A program made the translations under genes and the position numbers. Shown piece by piece: positions 1 through 8,218 of a DNA stretch of 64,000 nucleotides (the first letter of the stretch is position 1; the number at the start of each line of letters is the position of its first letter). Under the pieces are notes generated by a model, which saw nothing but the letters and a program-made list of their open reading frames with translations, had not been told where the DNA came from and did not search any database. The DNA comes from Bradyrhizobium forestalis (lineage in GTDB: Bacteria; Pseudomonadota; Alphaproteobacteria; Rhizobiales; Xanthobacteraceae), in assembly GCF_002795245.1 (NCBI RefSeq), contig NZ_PGVG01000004.1, forward strand, positions 1-64,000, given 5' to 3'.

Positions 1-1
1 G

Positions 2-907
2 TCGGTCACCGGCACCGGCAATGCACTGAACGCGCTCGGCCTTGCCGGCAACACCGGGACGGCGACTGCCTTCACGGCGGCTCGCACCTCCGGCATCGGC
101 GGCATCGCCGGCAAGACCTTGACCTTCTCCTCCTTCAACGGCGGCACGGCGGTCAACGTCACCTTCGGCGACGGCACCAACGGCACGGTCAAGACGCTCG
201 ATCAGCTCAACTCAAAGCTTCAGGCCAACAACCTGACGGCGACGATCGACGCCAATGGCCTGCTGACGGTCTCCACCACCAACGACTATGCGTCCTCGAC
301 GATCGGTTCGAGCGCCGCGGGTGGTGCGATCGGCGGCACGCTCACGACGGCACTGACGTTCTCGACGGCTTCCACCCCCGTTCAGGATACGGTTGCCCAG
401 ACGGCGCGCGCCAACCTGGTCAACCAGTACAACAACATCCTCCAGCAGATCGACTCGACCGCTCAGGACTCCTCGTTCAACGGCGTCAACCTGCTCAACG
501 GTGATCAGCTCAAGCTGGTGTTCGACGAGACCGCCAAGTCGAGCTTGAGCATCACCGGCGTGACCTACAACTCCAAGGGTCTGGGCCTCGCCGCGCTGAC
601 CAGCGGTGTCGACTTCATCGACAACGCTGCCACCAACAAGGTGCTGACCAACCTGAACTCGGCGTCGAGCACGCTGCGCTCGGAAGCTTCGGCTCTGGGC
701 TCGAACCTGACGATCGTGCAGGTTCGTCAGGACTTCAACAAGAACCTGATCAACGTGCTGCAGACCGGTTCGTCCAACCTGACGCTGGCCGACACCAACG
801 TCGAGGCCGCCAACAGCCAGGCGCTGTCGACCCGTCAGTCGATCGCGGTCTCCGCGCTGTCGCTGGCCAACCAGTCGCAGCAGAGCGTGCTGCAGCTGCT
901 CCGCTAA
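2..907 (+). CDS. fliC: Flagellin, 5' end cut by window edge
   Basis: C-terminal part of a flagellin, the secreted subunit of the flagellar filament. The open frame runs in from the window edge; about 300 residues are seen. It contains the end of the variable domain (GKTLTF, FGDGTNGTVKTLDQL) and the full C-terminal D1/D0 helical region starting near VAQTARANLVNQYNN and ending QQSVLQLLR. It is almost identical to the same part of the next two flagellin genes, so these are tandem duplicates. A strong terminator follows. The missing N-terminus lies upstream of this window. Gene identity is secure; which paralogue it is cannot be told. Confidence 0.95.
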   Translation, partial: SVTGTGNALNALGLAGNTGTATAFTAARTSGIGGIAGKTLTFSSFNGGTAVNVTFGDGTNGTVKTLDQLNSKLQANNLTATIDANGLLTVSTTNDYASSTIGSSAAGGAIGGTLTTALTFSTASTPVQDTVAQTARANLVNQYNNILQQIDSTAQDSSFNGVNLLNGDQLKLVFDETAKSSLSITGVTYNSKGLGLAALTSGVDFIDNAATNKVLTNLNSASSTLRSEASALGSNLTIVQVRQDFNKNLINVLQTGSSNLTLADTNVEAANSQALSTRQSIAVSALSLANQSQQSVLQLLR

Positions 908-935
908 TAAGCGGACGACATCGCAAGCAAGATCC

Positions 936-967
936 GGCGGCGGGGCTTCGGCCCCGCCGCTTTTTTT
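936..967 (+). terminator. Rho-independent terminator after first flagellin
   Basis: GC-rich hairpin with stem GGCGGGGC, TTCG loop, GCCCCGCC, followed by a run of seven T. It sits 29 bases after the flagellin stop codon. Confidence 0.9.
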
Positions 968-1233
968 CGTTCGTCGCTCGAGGATCGAGAGGGCAGGCGA
1001 CGCTCGAAAAAGTAACCAGCGGTTATGGTTAACGGAGCGTAAGCGCCAAGAATCGCCAATGATTTCAGATGGATTGCCAACCGTGCCGACGCCTTCGGCC
1101 GGCTTATGGTGAACCGGCGCTTATGCAAGTCGCACTCGTTTCACCCTTTGTTAGCCACGTCACGGCACGCTGGCCCCGTCACTCGATCCAGAAGCGATCG
1201 AACGAAGACGCGTAAGCCAGAAGGGTAAGAGTC
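968..1233 (+). other. Intergenic leader of second flagellin
   Basis: No gene is seen here. The stretch holds a GTTAAC motif at about 1029-1034 (a half CtrA site read on the minus strand) and an AGAAGGGTAAGAGTC ribosome-binding region just before ATG 1234. No perfect TTAA-N7-TTAA box or sigma-54 promoter was found, unlike the leaders of some other flagellar genes in the window. Confidence 0.5.
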
Positions 1234-3519
1234 ATGTCCGGTATTGTTCTCTCTGCGTCGGTTCGTCAGAACCTGCTCTCTCTCCAGTCCACCGCCGACC
1301 TCCTCGCCACCACACAGAACCGTCTGTCGACCGGCAAGAGCGTGAACTCGGCCCTGGACAATCCCACCAACTATTTCACGGCTCAGTCGCTCGACAACCG
1401 CGCCAGCGACATCAACAACCTGCTCGATAGCATCGCCAACGGCGTGCAGGTGCTGCAGGCTGCCAACACCGGCCTGACCTCGCTGCAGAAGCTGATCGAC
1501 AGCGCCAAGTCGATCGCCAACCAGGCGCTGCAGACCACGGTCGGCTACTCCACCAAGTCGAACGTCTCCACCACCATCGCCGGTGCGACGGCGGCTGACC
1601 TGCGCGGCACGACCTCGTTCGCCAGCGCGACCGCGAGCAGCAACGTGCTGTATAACGGCACGGCCGGCGGCACCACCGCGGCGAACGGCACTACGACGCT
1701 TGGCGCCACCCTCGGCTCGTTCACGGGCACCGCGGCAACGGCCGGCGACGGCACCACCGCCCTGACCGGCACCATCACCCTGATCGCCACCTCGGGCACC
1801 AGCGCGACCGGCCTCGTCGGCAACGCCCAGCCCGCCGACGGCGACACGCTGACCGTGAACGGCAAGACCATCACCTTCCGCTCGGGCTCTGCTCCGGCGT
1901 CGAGCGCGGTTGCGTCCGGTTCGGGCGTCAGCGGTAATCTCGTCACCGACGGCAACGGCAACACCACCGTCTATCTCGGCACTGCCGGCACCCCGGCTGC
2001 GACCGTCAACGACCTCTTGACCGCGGTCGATCTTGCCAGCGGCGTGAAGACGGCTTCCATCACCTCGGGTGCTGCGACGATCGCCACCAGCGTCGCCCAG
2101 GGTGGTGCCGCTTCGGGCGTTGCCGCCGGCGCCGTCACACTGAAGAGCTCGACGGGTGCGGATCTCAGCCTCACCGGCAAGGCCGACCTGCTCAAGGCGC
2201 TCGGCCTGACGACGTCTACGGGTGCAGGCAATGCCACCGTGAACGTCAACCGGACCACGAGCGCGGCCTCGCTGGGCGCGACGATCACAGATGGCTCGAC
2301 GCTGAACGTCGACGGTCACGTCATCACCTTCAAGAACGCGCCGATCCCGGGTTCGACCGGTGCTCCGAGCGTTCCGAGCGGATATGGTGCGAACGGTGCG
2401 GTTGTCACCGACGGCAACGGCAACTCGACGGTCTATCTGCAGGGCGGCACGGTCAACGACGTGCTGAAGGCGATCGACCTCGCCACCGGGGTGCAGACCG
2501 CGACGATCAACGCCAACGGCACCGCGACGCTTGCGACCGCCACCGGCCAGTCGAACTCGACGATCAACACGTCCGGCCAGCTCAAGATCTCGACCGGCAT
2601 CAATGCCGACCTGTCGATCACCGGCACCGGCAACGCGCTGAACGTGTTCGGCCTCGCCGGCAACACCGGCAGTGCGACCGCCTTCACCGCGGCCCGCACC
2701 TCCGGCATCGGCGGCATTGCCGGCAAGACCTTGACCTTCACCTCCTTCAACGGCGGCACGGCGGTCAACGTCACCTTCGGCGACGGCACCAACGGCACGG
2801 TCAAGACGCTCGATCAGCTCAACACCAAGCTTCAGGCCGACAACCTGTCTGCAACGATCGATGCCAACGGCCTGCTGACCATCACTGCGTCCAACGACTA
2901 TGCGTCTTCGACGCTCGGCTCGACGGCCGCAGGCGGTGCGATCGGCGGCACGCTGACCAGCGCGCTGACCTTCTCGACGGCTTCGAACCCCGTCCAGGAT
3001 GCGGTTGCCCAGACGGCGCGCGCGAACCTGGTGTCTCAGTACAACAACATCCTGAACCAGATCGACACGACCGCTCAGGACTCCTCGTTCAACGGCGTCA
3101 ACCTCTTGAACGGCGACCAGCTCAAGCTGGTGTTCGACGAGACCGCCAAGTCGAGCCTGAGCATCACCGGCGTGACCTACAACTCGAAGGGCCTCGGCCT
3201 CGCCGCGCTGACGATTGGCGTCGACTTCATCGACAACGCCGCCGCCAACCGGGTGCTGACCAATCTGAACGCCGCCTCGAGCACGTTGCGCTCGGAGGCC
3301 TCGAGCCTCGGTTCGAACCTCTCGGTGGTGCAGATCCGTCAGGACTTCAACAAGAACCTGATCAACGTGCTGCAGACCGGCTCGTCCAACCTGACCCTGG
3401 CCGACACCAACGTCGAAGCGGCCAACAGCCAGGCGCTGTCGACCCGCCAGTCGATCGCGGTCTCCGCACTGTCGCTGGCCAACCAGTCGCAGCAGAGCGT
3501 GCTCCAGCTGCTCCGCTAA
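1234..3519 (+). CDS. fliC: Long flagellin (761 aa)
   Basis: Flagellar filament subunit, exported by the flagellar type III apparatus. Residues 1-112 are the conserved D0/D1 helices (QNLLSLQSTADLLATTQNRL, ALDNPTNYFTAQ). The last 160 residues are the C-terminal D1/D0 region ending SQQSVLQLLR. Between them is a large, Gly/Thr/Ala-rich variable domain with internal repeats: VTDGNGN.TVY occurs at about residues 237 and 391, with GKTITF-like and VNDLL-like motifs in each unit. At 761 residues it is much longer than enteric flagellins and matches the large thick-flagellum flagellins known from Bradyrhizobium. The start has a good ribosome site. It lies between two close paralogues and is followed by a terminator. 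Confidence 0.97.
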   Translation: MSGIVLSASVRQNLLSLQSTADLLATTQNRLSTGKSVNSALDNPTNYFTAQSLDNRASDINNLLDSIANGVQVLQAANTGLTSLQKLIDSAKSIANQALQTTVGYSTKSNVSTTIAGATAADLRGTTSFASATASSNVLYNGTAGGTTAANGTTTLGATLGSFTGTAATAGDGTTALTGTITLIATSGTSATGLVGNAQPADGDTLTVNGKTITFRSGSAPASSAVASGSGVSGNLVTDGNGNTTVYLGTAGTPAATVNDLLTAVDLASGVKTASITSGAATIATSVAQGGAASGVAAGAVTLKSSTGADLSLTGKADLLKALGLTTSTGAGNATVNVNRTTSAASLGATITDGSTLNVDGHVITFKNAPIPGSTGAPSVPSGYGANGAVVTDGNGNSTVYLQGGTVNDVLKAIDLATGVQTATINANGTATLATATGQSNSTINTSGQLKISTGINADLSITGTGNALNVFGLAGNTGSATAFTAARTSGIGGIAGKTLTFTSFNGGTAVNVTFGDGTNGTVKTLDQLNTKLQADNLSATIDANGLLTITASNDYASSTLGSTAAGGAIGGTLTSALTFSTASNPVQDAVAQTARANLVSQYNNILNQIDTTAQDSSFNGVNLLNGDQLKLVFDETAKSSLSITGVTYNSKGLGLAALTIGVDFIDNAAANRVLTNLNAASSTLRSEASSLGSNLSVVQIRQDFNKNLINVLQTGSSNLTLADTNVEAANSQALSTRQSIAVSALSLANQSQQSVLQLLR

Positions 3520-3547
3520 TAAGCCACTGAAATCGCGACTAAAAATC

Positions 3548-3581
3548 GAGCGGCGGGGCCATTGCCCCGCCGCTCTTTTTT
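3548..3581 (+). terminator. Rho-independent terminator after second flagellin
   Basis: Perfect 12-bp stem GAGCGGCGGGGC / GCCCCGCCGCTC with a CATT loop, followed by six T. Confidence 0.92.
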
Positions 3582-3629
3582 GCGTTTGGAGACGGGCAGG
3601 GGGCGTTCACCGGCCATTAACCCTGTCGC

Positions 3630-3655
3630 TTAAACCGGCGTTAACCATACTTTAA
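3630..3655 (+). promoter_or_regulatory. Two overlapping CtrA boxes before third flagellin
   Basis: TTAA occurs at 3630, 3641 and 3652, each separated by exactly 7 bases, giving two overlapping TTAA-N7-TTAA sites. The middle half-site reads TTAACC, the preferred CtrA half-site. A further TTAACC lies at 3617. The array ends 83 bases before the flagellin ATG. The match to the CtrA consensus is seen; binding is inferred. Confidence 0.7.
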
Positions 3656-3738
3656 AGGACACCTCATAGAACTGGACAAAAGCCCGCTTTGCAGACCGCG
3701 CGGCCGATTCGTATCCGGTTCAAGAGGAAGACTCGCCA

Positions 3739-6027
3739 ATGTCCAACATCGTTCTCTCGGCGTCCGTTCGCCAGAACCTGTTGTCGCTGCAGTCGACGGC
3801 CGACTTGCTGGCCACGACGCAGGAGCGGCTGTCGACCGGCAAGAAGGTCAACACGGCGCTCGACAATCCCACCAACTTCTTCACGGCGCAGGGGCTGGAC
3901 AACCGGGCTAGCGACATCAGCAACCTGCTCGACGGCATTAACAACGGCGTGCAGGTGCTGCAGGCCGCCAACACCGGCATCACCTCGCTGCAGAAGCTGA
4001 TCGACAGTGCCAAGTCGATCGCCAACCAGGCGCTGCAGACCACGGTCGGCTATTCCACCAAGTCGAACGTCTCCACCACGATTCCCGGTGCGACGCCCGC
4101 CGACTTGCGCGGCACGACCTCCTATGCGAGCGCGACCGCCAAGAGCAACGTGCTCTATACCGGTGCAGCCGGCGGCGTGACCCCGGTCACGGGCAGTGCC
4201 GCGCTGGGTGCCTCGCTGGGCTCGAGCGCCGGCACCTTTACCGGCACGGCAGCGACCGCCGCCGACGGCACCACCGCACTGTCCGGCACCGCCACGCTGC
4301 TCGGCACCACCGCATCCGCCACCTTCAGCACGCCGCCCGCCGACGGCGACACCATCACGGTGAACGGCAAGACCATCACCTTCCGCACCGGCATCGCTCC
4401 GAGCACGCAACCGACCGGCTGGGGCCTCGACGCCAGCGGGCACATTGCCACCGACGGCAACGGCAATTCGATCGTCTACGAGGGAACCGCGGCAGCGCCC
4501 GGGGCGACTGTCAACGACGTCCTCAGCGCGATCGACCTCGCCAGCGGCGTCAAGACCGCGACCATTAGCGCAGGCGCGGCGACCATCGCCGTCAGCGGCT
4601 CGGCCGGTCCCGTCGGCACGCTTCAGGTGGCATCCTCGATCACGGCGGGCGCTGTTACGTTGAAGAGCTCGACCGGCGCCGATCTGAGCGTGACCGGAAA
4701 GGCTGACTTCCTCAAGGCGCTCGGTCTGACTTCCGCAACTGGCGCCGGCAATGCGAATGTGACCGCGAACCGATCGACGACGGCCGGCTCGCTGGGCACT
4801 CTCGTTCAGGACGGCTCGACGCTGAACATCGACGGTCACACCATCACCTTCAAGAACGCGCAGACGCCGCAATCGGCGGCGAGCGTCACGTCGGGTGGTG
4901 TCAGCGGCAACATCGTCACTGATGGCAACGGCAACTCGACCGTCTACATCCAGAGCGCGACGCTGACCGACCTGCTCAATGCGGTCGACCTTGCGACCGG
5001 CGTCAAGACGGCCAGCATCTTCAACGGCGCGGCGACGCTGTCGACCACTGCGGGCCAGATCCCGTCGTCGGTCAACAGCAGCGGCCAGCTTGCGCTCTCC
5101 ACCGGCATCAATGCCGATCTCTCGATCACCGGCACCGGCAATGCCCTCAGCGCCTTCGGCCTCAGCGGCAATACCGGGACGGCGACCGCCTTCACCGCAG
5201 CCCGCACCTCCGGCGTCGGCGGCATCAGCGGCAAGACGCTGACCTTCACCTCGTTCAACGGCGGCACCCCGGTGAACGTCACTTTCGGCGACGGCACCAA
5301 CGGCACGGTCAAGACGCTCGATCAGCTCAACGCGCAGCTGCAGGCCAACCACCTGACGGCGACGATCGATGCCAACGGCGTGCTGACGGTGACCACCGTC
5401 AACGAATACGCCTCTTCGACGCTCGGTTCGACGATCGCTGGCGGCGCAGTCGGCGGCACGATCACCGGCGTTCTTGCCTTCACCACCGCGCAGCCGCCGG
5501 TCCAGGATCCCGTGGCGCAGACCGCGCGCTCCAACCTGGTCAACCAGTTCAACAACATCCTGGCCCAGATCGACACGACGTCGCAGGATTCCTCCTTCAA
5601 CGGCGTCAACCTGCTCAACGGCGACACGCTGAAGCTCGTCTTCAACGAGACCGGCAGCTCCACGCTGAGCATCAACGGCGTGGTGTTCAATGCGGCGGGC
5701 CTTGGTCTCAGCAATCTCGTCAACGGCGTCGACTTCATCGACAACGGCGCCACCAACAAGGTGCTGGCCAGCCTGAATGCGGCCTCGAGCACGCTGCGCT
5801 CGGAAGGCTCCACGCTCGGTTCGAATCTGTCGATCGTGCAGGTCCGTCAGGACTTCTCCAAGAACCTGATCAACGTGCTGCAGACCGGTTCGTCCAACCT
5901 GACGCTCGCCGACACCAACGAGGAAGCGGCCAACAGCCAGGCACTGTCGACCCGCCAGTCGATCGCGGTGTCCGCGCTGTCGCTGGCTAACCAGTCGCAG
6001 CAGAGTGTGCTGCAGCTGCTCCGCTAG
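3739..6027 (+). CDS. fliC: Long flagellin (762 aa)
   Basis: Third tandem flagellin, filament subunit. The N-terminal 110 residues differ from the 761-residue copy by only a few residues (TQERLSTGKKVNTALDNPTNFFTAQ), and the C-terminal region is again conserved, with DTNEEAANSQ in place of DTNVEAANSQ. The middle domain has the same repeated GKTITF / VTDGNGNS architecture but has diverged more, with small indels. It is the most divergent of the three copies. An array of CtrA boxes precedes it and a terminator follows it. The ATG follows an AGAGGAAGA ribosome site. Confidence 0.97.
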   Translation: MSNIVLSASVRQNLLSLQSTADLLATTQERLSTGKKVNTALDNPTNFFTAQGLDNRASDISNLLDGINNGVQVLQAANTGITSLQKLIDSAKSIANQALQTTVGYSTKSNVSTTIPGATPADLRGTTSYASATAKSNVLYTGAAGGVTPVTGSAALGASLGSSAGTFTGTAATAADGTTALSGTATLLGTTASATFSTPPADGDTITVNGKTITFRTGIAPSTQPTGWGLDASGHIATDGNGNSIVYEGTAAAPGATVNDVLSAIDLASGVKTATISAGAATIAVSGSAGPVGTLQVASSITAGAVTLKSSTGADLSVTGKADFLKALGLTSATGAGNANVTANRSTTAGSLGTLVQDGSTLNIDGHTITFKNAQTPQSAASVTSGGVSGNIVTDGNGNSTVYIQSATLTDLLNAVDLATGVKTASIFNGAATLSTTAGQIPSSVNSSGQLALSTGINADLSITGTGNALSAFGLSGNTGTATAFTAARTSGVGGISGKTLTFTSFNGGTPVNVTFGDGTNGTVKTLDQLNAQLQANHLTATIDANGVLTVTTVNEYASSTLGSTIAGGAVGGTITGVLAFTTAQPPVQDPVAQTARSNLVNQFNNILAQIDTTSQDSSFNGVNLLNGDTLKLVFNETGSSTLSINGVVFNAAGLGLSNLVNGVDFIDNGATNKVLASLNAASSTLRSEGSTLGSNLSIVQVRQDFSKNLINVLQTGSSNLTLADTNEEAANSQALSTRQSIAVSALSLANQSQQSVLQLLR

Positions 6028-6059
6028 TTCGCAGCGCGAGATCGCTGATGGAGACCGTG

Positions 6060-6088
6060 CGGCGGAGCTAACGCTCCGCCGTTCTTTT
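6060..6088 (+). terminator. Terminator after third flagellin
   Basis: Hairpin CGGCGGAGC / GCTCCGCCG with TAAC loop and a T-rich tail (TTCTTTT). Confidence 0.85.
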
Positions 6089-6329
6089 GAGGGAGATCGC
6101 TAAGACAAGATTAGCTGAGATCGACGCGCATCATGCGAAGCCAGTTTACAGCATGCGTGCGTGCATCTAGCGTTTTCGCTGACGAAGAAACTCCGCGACC
6201 ACGGTGCGTAATAATGCGGAGTTCTTCCAAGCACACACGTAAGCAAATCTTAAGCGGTGCTGCCTAGGGTTGGGAAAGAAATCCTTAAGCGCGTTCAACG
6301 CGCTAGGTGAAACGTCCAGGGTGTGATTG
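6089..6329 (+). other. Intergenic region before flaF
   Basis: No gene is seen. It is relatively AT-rich with CTTAAG motifs at about 6250 and 6283 but no TTAA-N7-TTAA box and no clear sigma-54 or sigma-70 promoter that I can defend. Confidence 0.4.
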
Positions 6330-6698
6330 ATGTCGAATTCCGCTGCCTCGGCTTATGCGCGTGTCGCAACGACCACCGCATCTCCTCGCGACATCGAGGC
6401 GCAGACCCTGCTCAAGGCCGCCAACAAGCTCCAGGACGCGGTGAATAACGCCGATCCGCTCAGCGAGCAGACCATGCAGGCCTTGATGTTCAATCGCAAG
6501 CTCTGGACCATCTTCTTGAGCGAGGCGATGCGTGACACCAATCCGCAGCCGATCGACGTCCGGCAGAAGATCGCCAACATCAGCGTGTTCGTGCTGAGCC
6601 AGACCGCCGCGCTGCAGATGAGCCCGCAGTTCGATCACTTCCGCCCGCTGATCGAGATCAACCGCAACATCGCCGCGGGTCTGTCCGGACGGCCGTGA
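6330..6698 (+). CDS. flaF: Flagellar biosynthesis regulator FlaF
   Basis: FlaF family protein (122 residues), known in alphaproteobacteria to be needed for flagellin secretion or stability and usually paired with FlbT. Typical features are the N-terminal Ala/Tyr-rich start (AASAYARVA), LLKAANKLQDA, the central LMFNRKLWTIFL and a C-terminal helix with ISVFVLSQTAAL. ATG 6330 is chosen over the adjacent TTG 6327. It follows the flagellin array, as expected for its role. The partner flbT is not next to it: the next gene is on the other strand. Confidence 0.92.
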   Translation: MSNSAASAYARVATTTASPRDIEAQTLLKAANKLQDAVNNADPLSEQTMQALMFNRKLWTIFLSEAMRDTNPQPIDVRQKIANISVFVLSQTAALQMSPQFDHFRPLIEINRNIAAGLSGRP

Positions 6699-6820
6699 CG
6701 GAGAGCTCTCGCGGTCGAGCATCTTGTCGACCGCGGGCCAAGTTCACGCTGACGGATGCCGGCGAGGGCGCAGATCAACGACATCGTCGCCGATCTTGCG
6801 ATCGGCTCGACCGATGTTGA

Positions 6821-7180
6821 TCAAGCGCTGAGGTCCGTGCTGAGCGGACGCGAGGGTTCGGACTTCATATCCAGGGCGTGGAAATAGGCCCGCCGGCGCA
6901 GCATCGCTTCGTCGGGGAACTGATTGACCACCGCATCGGTCTTGTCGTTGACGACCTGGAAGACAAAGGACGCAGCCGCCTGATCGAACACGACCTGGCG
7001 CGTGATGTTCTCGTGGTTCGGCAAATCATTGCGTACCGGCGCGCTCGTGTCGGCCGCGGCGACCGTCTGGCTCACCGGAAGATCGGTTTGCACAGCCTCG
7101 TTCGCCGCCGGATTCGACGTCGTTATGATCTGCACGGGGGCCGGTATCCCCACCGGCCTGATGCTGAAATCTGTACTCAT
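6821..7180 (-). CDS. flaG: FlaG-like flagellar protein
   Basis: Protein of 119 residues. The C-terminal part has the FlaG-type core: hydrophobic strand SFVFQVVND, KTDAVVNQFPDEAMLRRRAY, comparable to the VVD..TGEVIRQIP signature of the family. The first 60 residues look disordered. FlaG proteins affect filament length or flagellin assembly in other bacteria. The position between flaF and the flgI operon agrees with a flagellar role. The start has an AGGAGG site just upstream. The family assignment is by motif only. Confidence 0.75.
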   Translation of the reverse strand: MSTDFSIRPVGIPAPVQIITTSNPAANEAVQTDLPVSQTVAAADTSAPVRNDLPNHENITRQVVFDQAAASFVFQVVNDKTDAVVNQFPDEAMLRRRAYFHALDMKSEPSRPLSTDLSA

Positions 7181-7278
7181 GGCAGCCTCCTGGTTGCCTT
7201 ACGTGAGTCAAATCCCAACCCCTCTAATCACGCAAGCATGGACCACCAGGATTGAAGACCCGGTAAGCAAACGTGCCT

Positions 7279-7309
7279 AACCGCGCGACGCTATCGCCGC
7301 GCGGTTTTT
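7279..7309 (+). terminator. Hairpin between flaG and flgN-like gene
   Basis: Stem AACCGCGCG / CGCGCGGTT with a 12-base loop followed by TTTTT on the plus strand. Genes on both sides read leftward, so a plus-strand terminator here would stop antisense transcripts; it could also act as a simple stem at the end of the flgI-flgJ-flgN mRNA. Confidence 0.5.
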
Positions 7310-7340
7310 CGTAAAATTGTCGGTTTGTTTTTGGCTACGC

Positions 7341-7838
7341 TCAGAGCGAGCGACTGACCGCGAGCGGAGTGATGTGGCGCGGACCTGGCGCTGCGCGACG
7401 CCCCGCGGCCGTATAAGTATTCGGCACGTTGCGCTTCTGGATCTCCGCGTTGACGCCGCGCACGACGCTCTCGGAGACCGCGTGCGCGGTCGCGAGCACG
7501 GTGAGATTGACCTGGAGCATCGCACGAAACGCATCGTGGTGGCGATGGAGCGTCGAGAGCAGCTCCGGCGCGGATTTCGCGAGCTGGGCCTGGCTCGCCT
7601 TCAACTGGCTGACGGCGCCGACGTAATTGCGCGACAGCTCCTGCTTCTGGCTTTCGAGCGTCATCGCCTCGCGGACCTTGCCGGCGCGAACGAGCTCGGT
7701 CTCGCGCTCGATCAGTCCAAGCAGGGCGCTCATCGCATCCATCAGGCCTTCGGCGAGCTTGCGCGCCTCGGTGCCGCCGGGCGTGGTGTTCGGACGCTGG
7801 GCCTGCATCGGCTGACGTGAGGCGTTGAAATGATTCAT
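7341..7838 (-). CDS. flgN: FlgN-like flagellar protein
   Basis: Helical protein of 165 residues with the pattern of a FlgN-type export chaperone: a long N-terminal helix ARKLAEGLMDAMSALLGLIE, ERETELVRAG, then a second long amphipathic helix and a disordered tail. FlgN binds hook-associated proteins FlgK and FlgL before export. It is the third gene of the leftward flgI-flgJ operon, 11 bases after the flgJ stop. ATG 7838 (MNHF) is preferred over upstream in-frame codons because those would lie inside flgJ. Sequence similarity is weak, so the call rests on fold pattern and context. Confidence 0.7.
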   Translation of the reverse strand: MNHFNASRQPMQAQRPNTTPGGTEARKLAEGLMDAMSALLGLIERETELVRAGKVREAMTLESQKQELSRNYVGAVSQLKASQAQLAKSAPELLSTLHRHHDAFRAMLQVNLTVLATAHAVSESVVRGVNAEIQKRNVPNTYTAAGRRAAPGPRHITPLAVSRSL

Positions 7839-7849
7839 CTCGTTTGACC

Positions 7850-8218
7850 TTATGCCGTGCGGATCGTTTTCGCCTGCTGCAGGATGAGGGTGCGGTAGAC
7901 GTCGGTGGCGACGCCGACGCCGCCGGCCTTGGCGAAGTTCTTGGAATATTGCTCGGTCAGCATCGAGCGCCACACGCCGGTGCCGGGCGTATCGCCGAAC
8001 GGGCCTTCGCCCTTCAGGCCCGAGGTCATCTGCGCGAACATGCTGTTGAGGAACATCGCCTCGAAATCGGTGGCGGTCTTCTGCGCCTTGGCCTGTTGCT
8101 GCGGCGAGACCTTTTGCAGGGCGCTCGCGAGCTCGAAGTCCGGCCGGCCGTTGCGGCTCTCCACCGCGAAGGCCGAGGAGGTGGCGACGCGCGGGGTGTT
8201 GATCGCGCCGGTCTGCAT
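7850..8218 (-). CDS. flgJ: Rod-binding protein FlgJ (short form)
   Basis: Protein of 122 residues containing only the rod-binding domain of FlgJ (KTATDFEAMFLNSMFAQM, GEGPFGDTPGTGVWRSMLTEQYSKNFAKAGG). The C-terminal muramidase domain of enteric FlgJ is absent, as is usual in alphaproteobacteria, where the protein is also called CheL. It helps rod assembly in the periplasm. ATG 8218 overlaps the flgI stop by one base (TGATG), showing translational coupling. Confidence 0.9.
   Translation of the reverse strand: MQTGAINTPRVATSSAFAVESRNGRPDFELASALQKVSPQQQAKAQKTATDFEAMFLNSMFAQMTSGLKGEGPFGDTPGTGVWRSMLTEQYSKNFAKAGGVGVATDVYRTLILQQAKTIRTA

Noticed and set aside
3671..3690. GG-N10-GC in the leader of the third flagellin (TGGACAAAAGCCCGC)
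   Set aside because: Apart from TGG and GC it does not match the -24/-12 consensus.
1141..5352. Long open frames antisense to the flagellin genes (392 and 562 codons)
   Set aside because: They are shadows caused by the strong codon bias of the flagellins; their translations are Arg/Gly/Ala-rich and lack any domain or ribosome site.
6758..6889. 43-codon frame MPARAQINDIVADLAIGSTD after flaF
   Set aside because: It overlaps the end of the flaG-like gene on the other strand, has no ribosome site and no known likeness.
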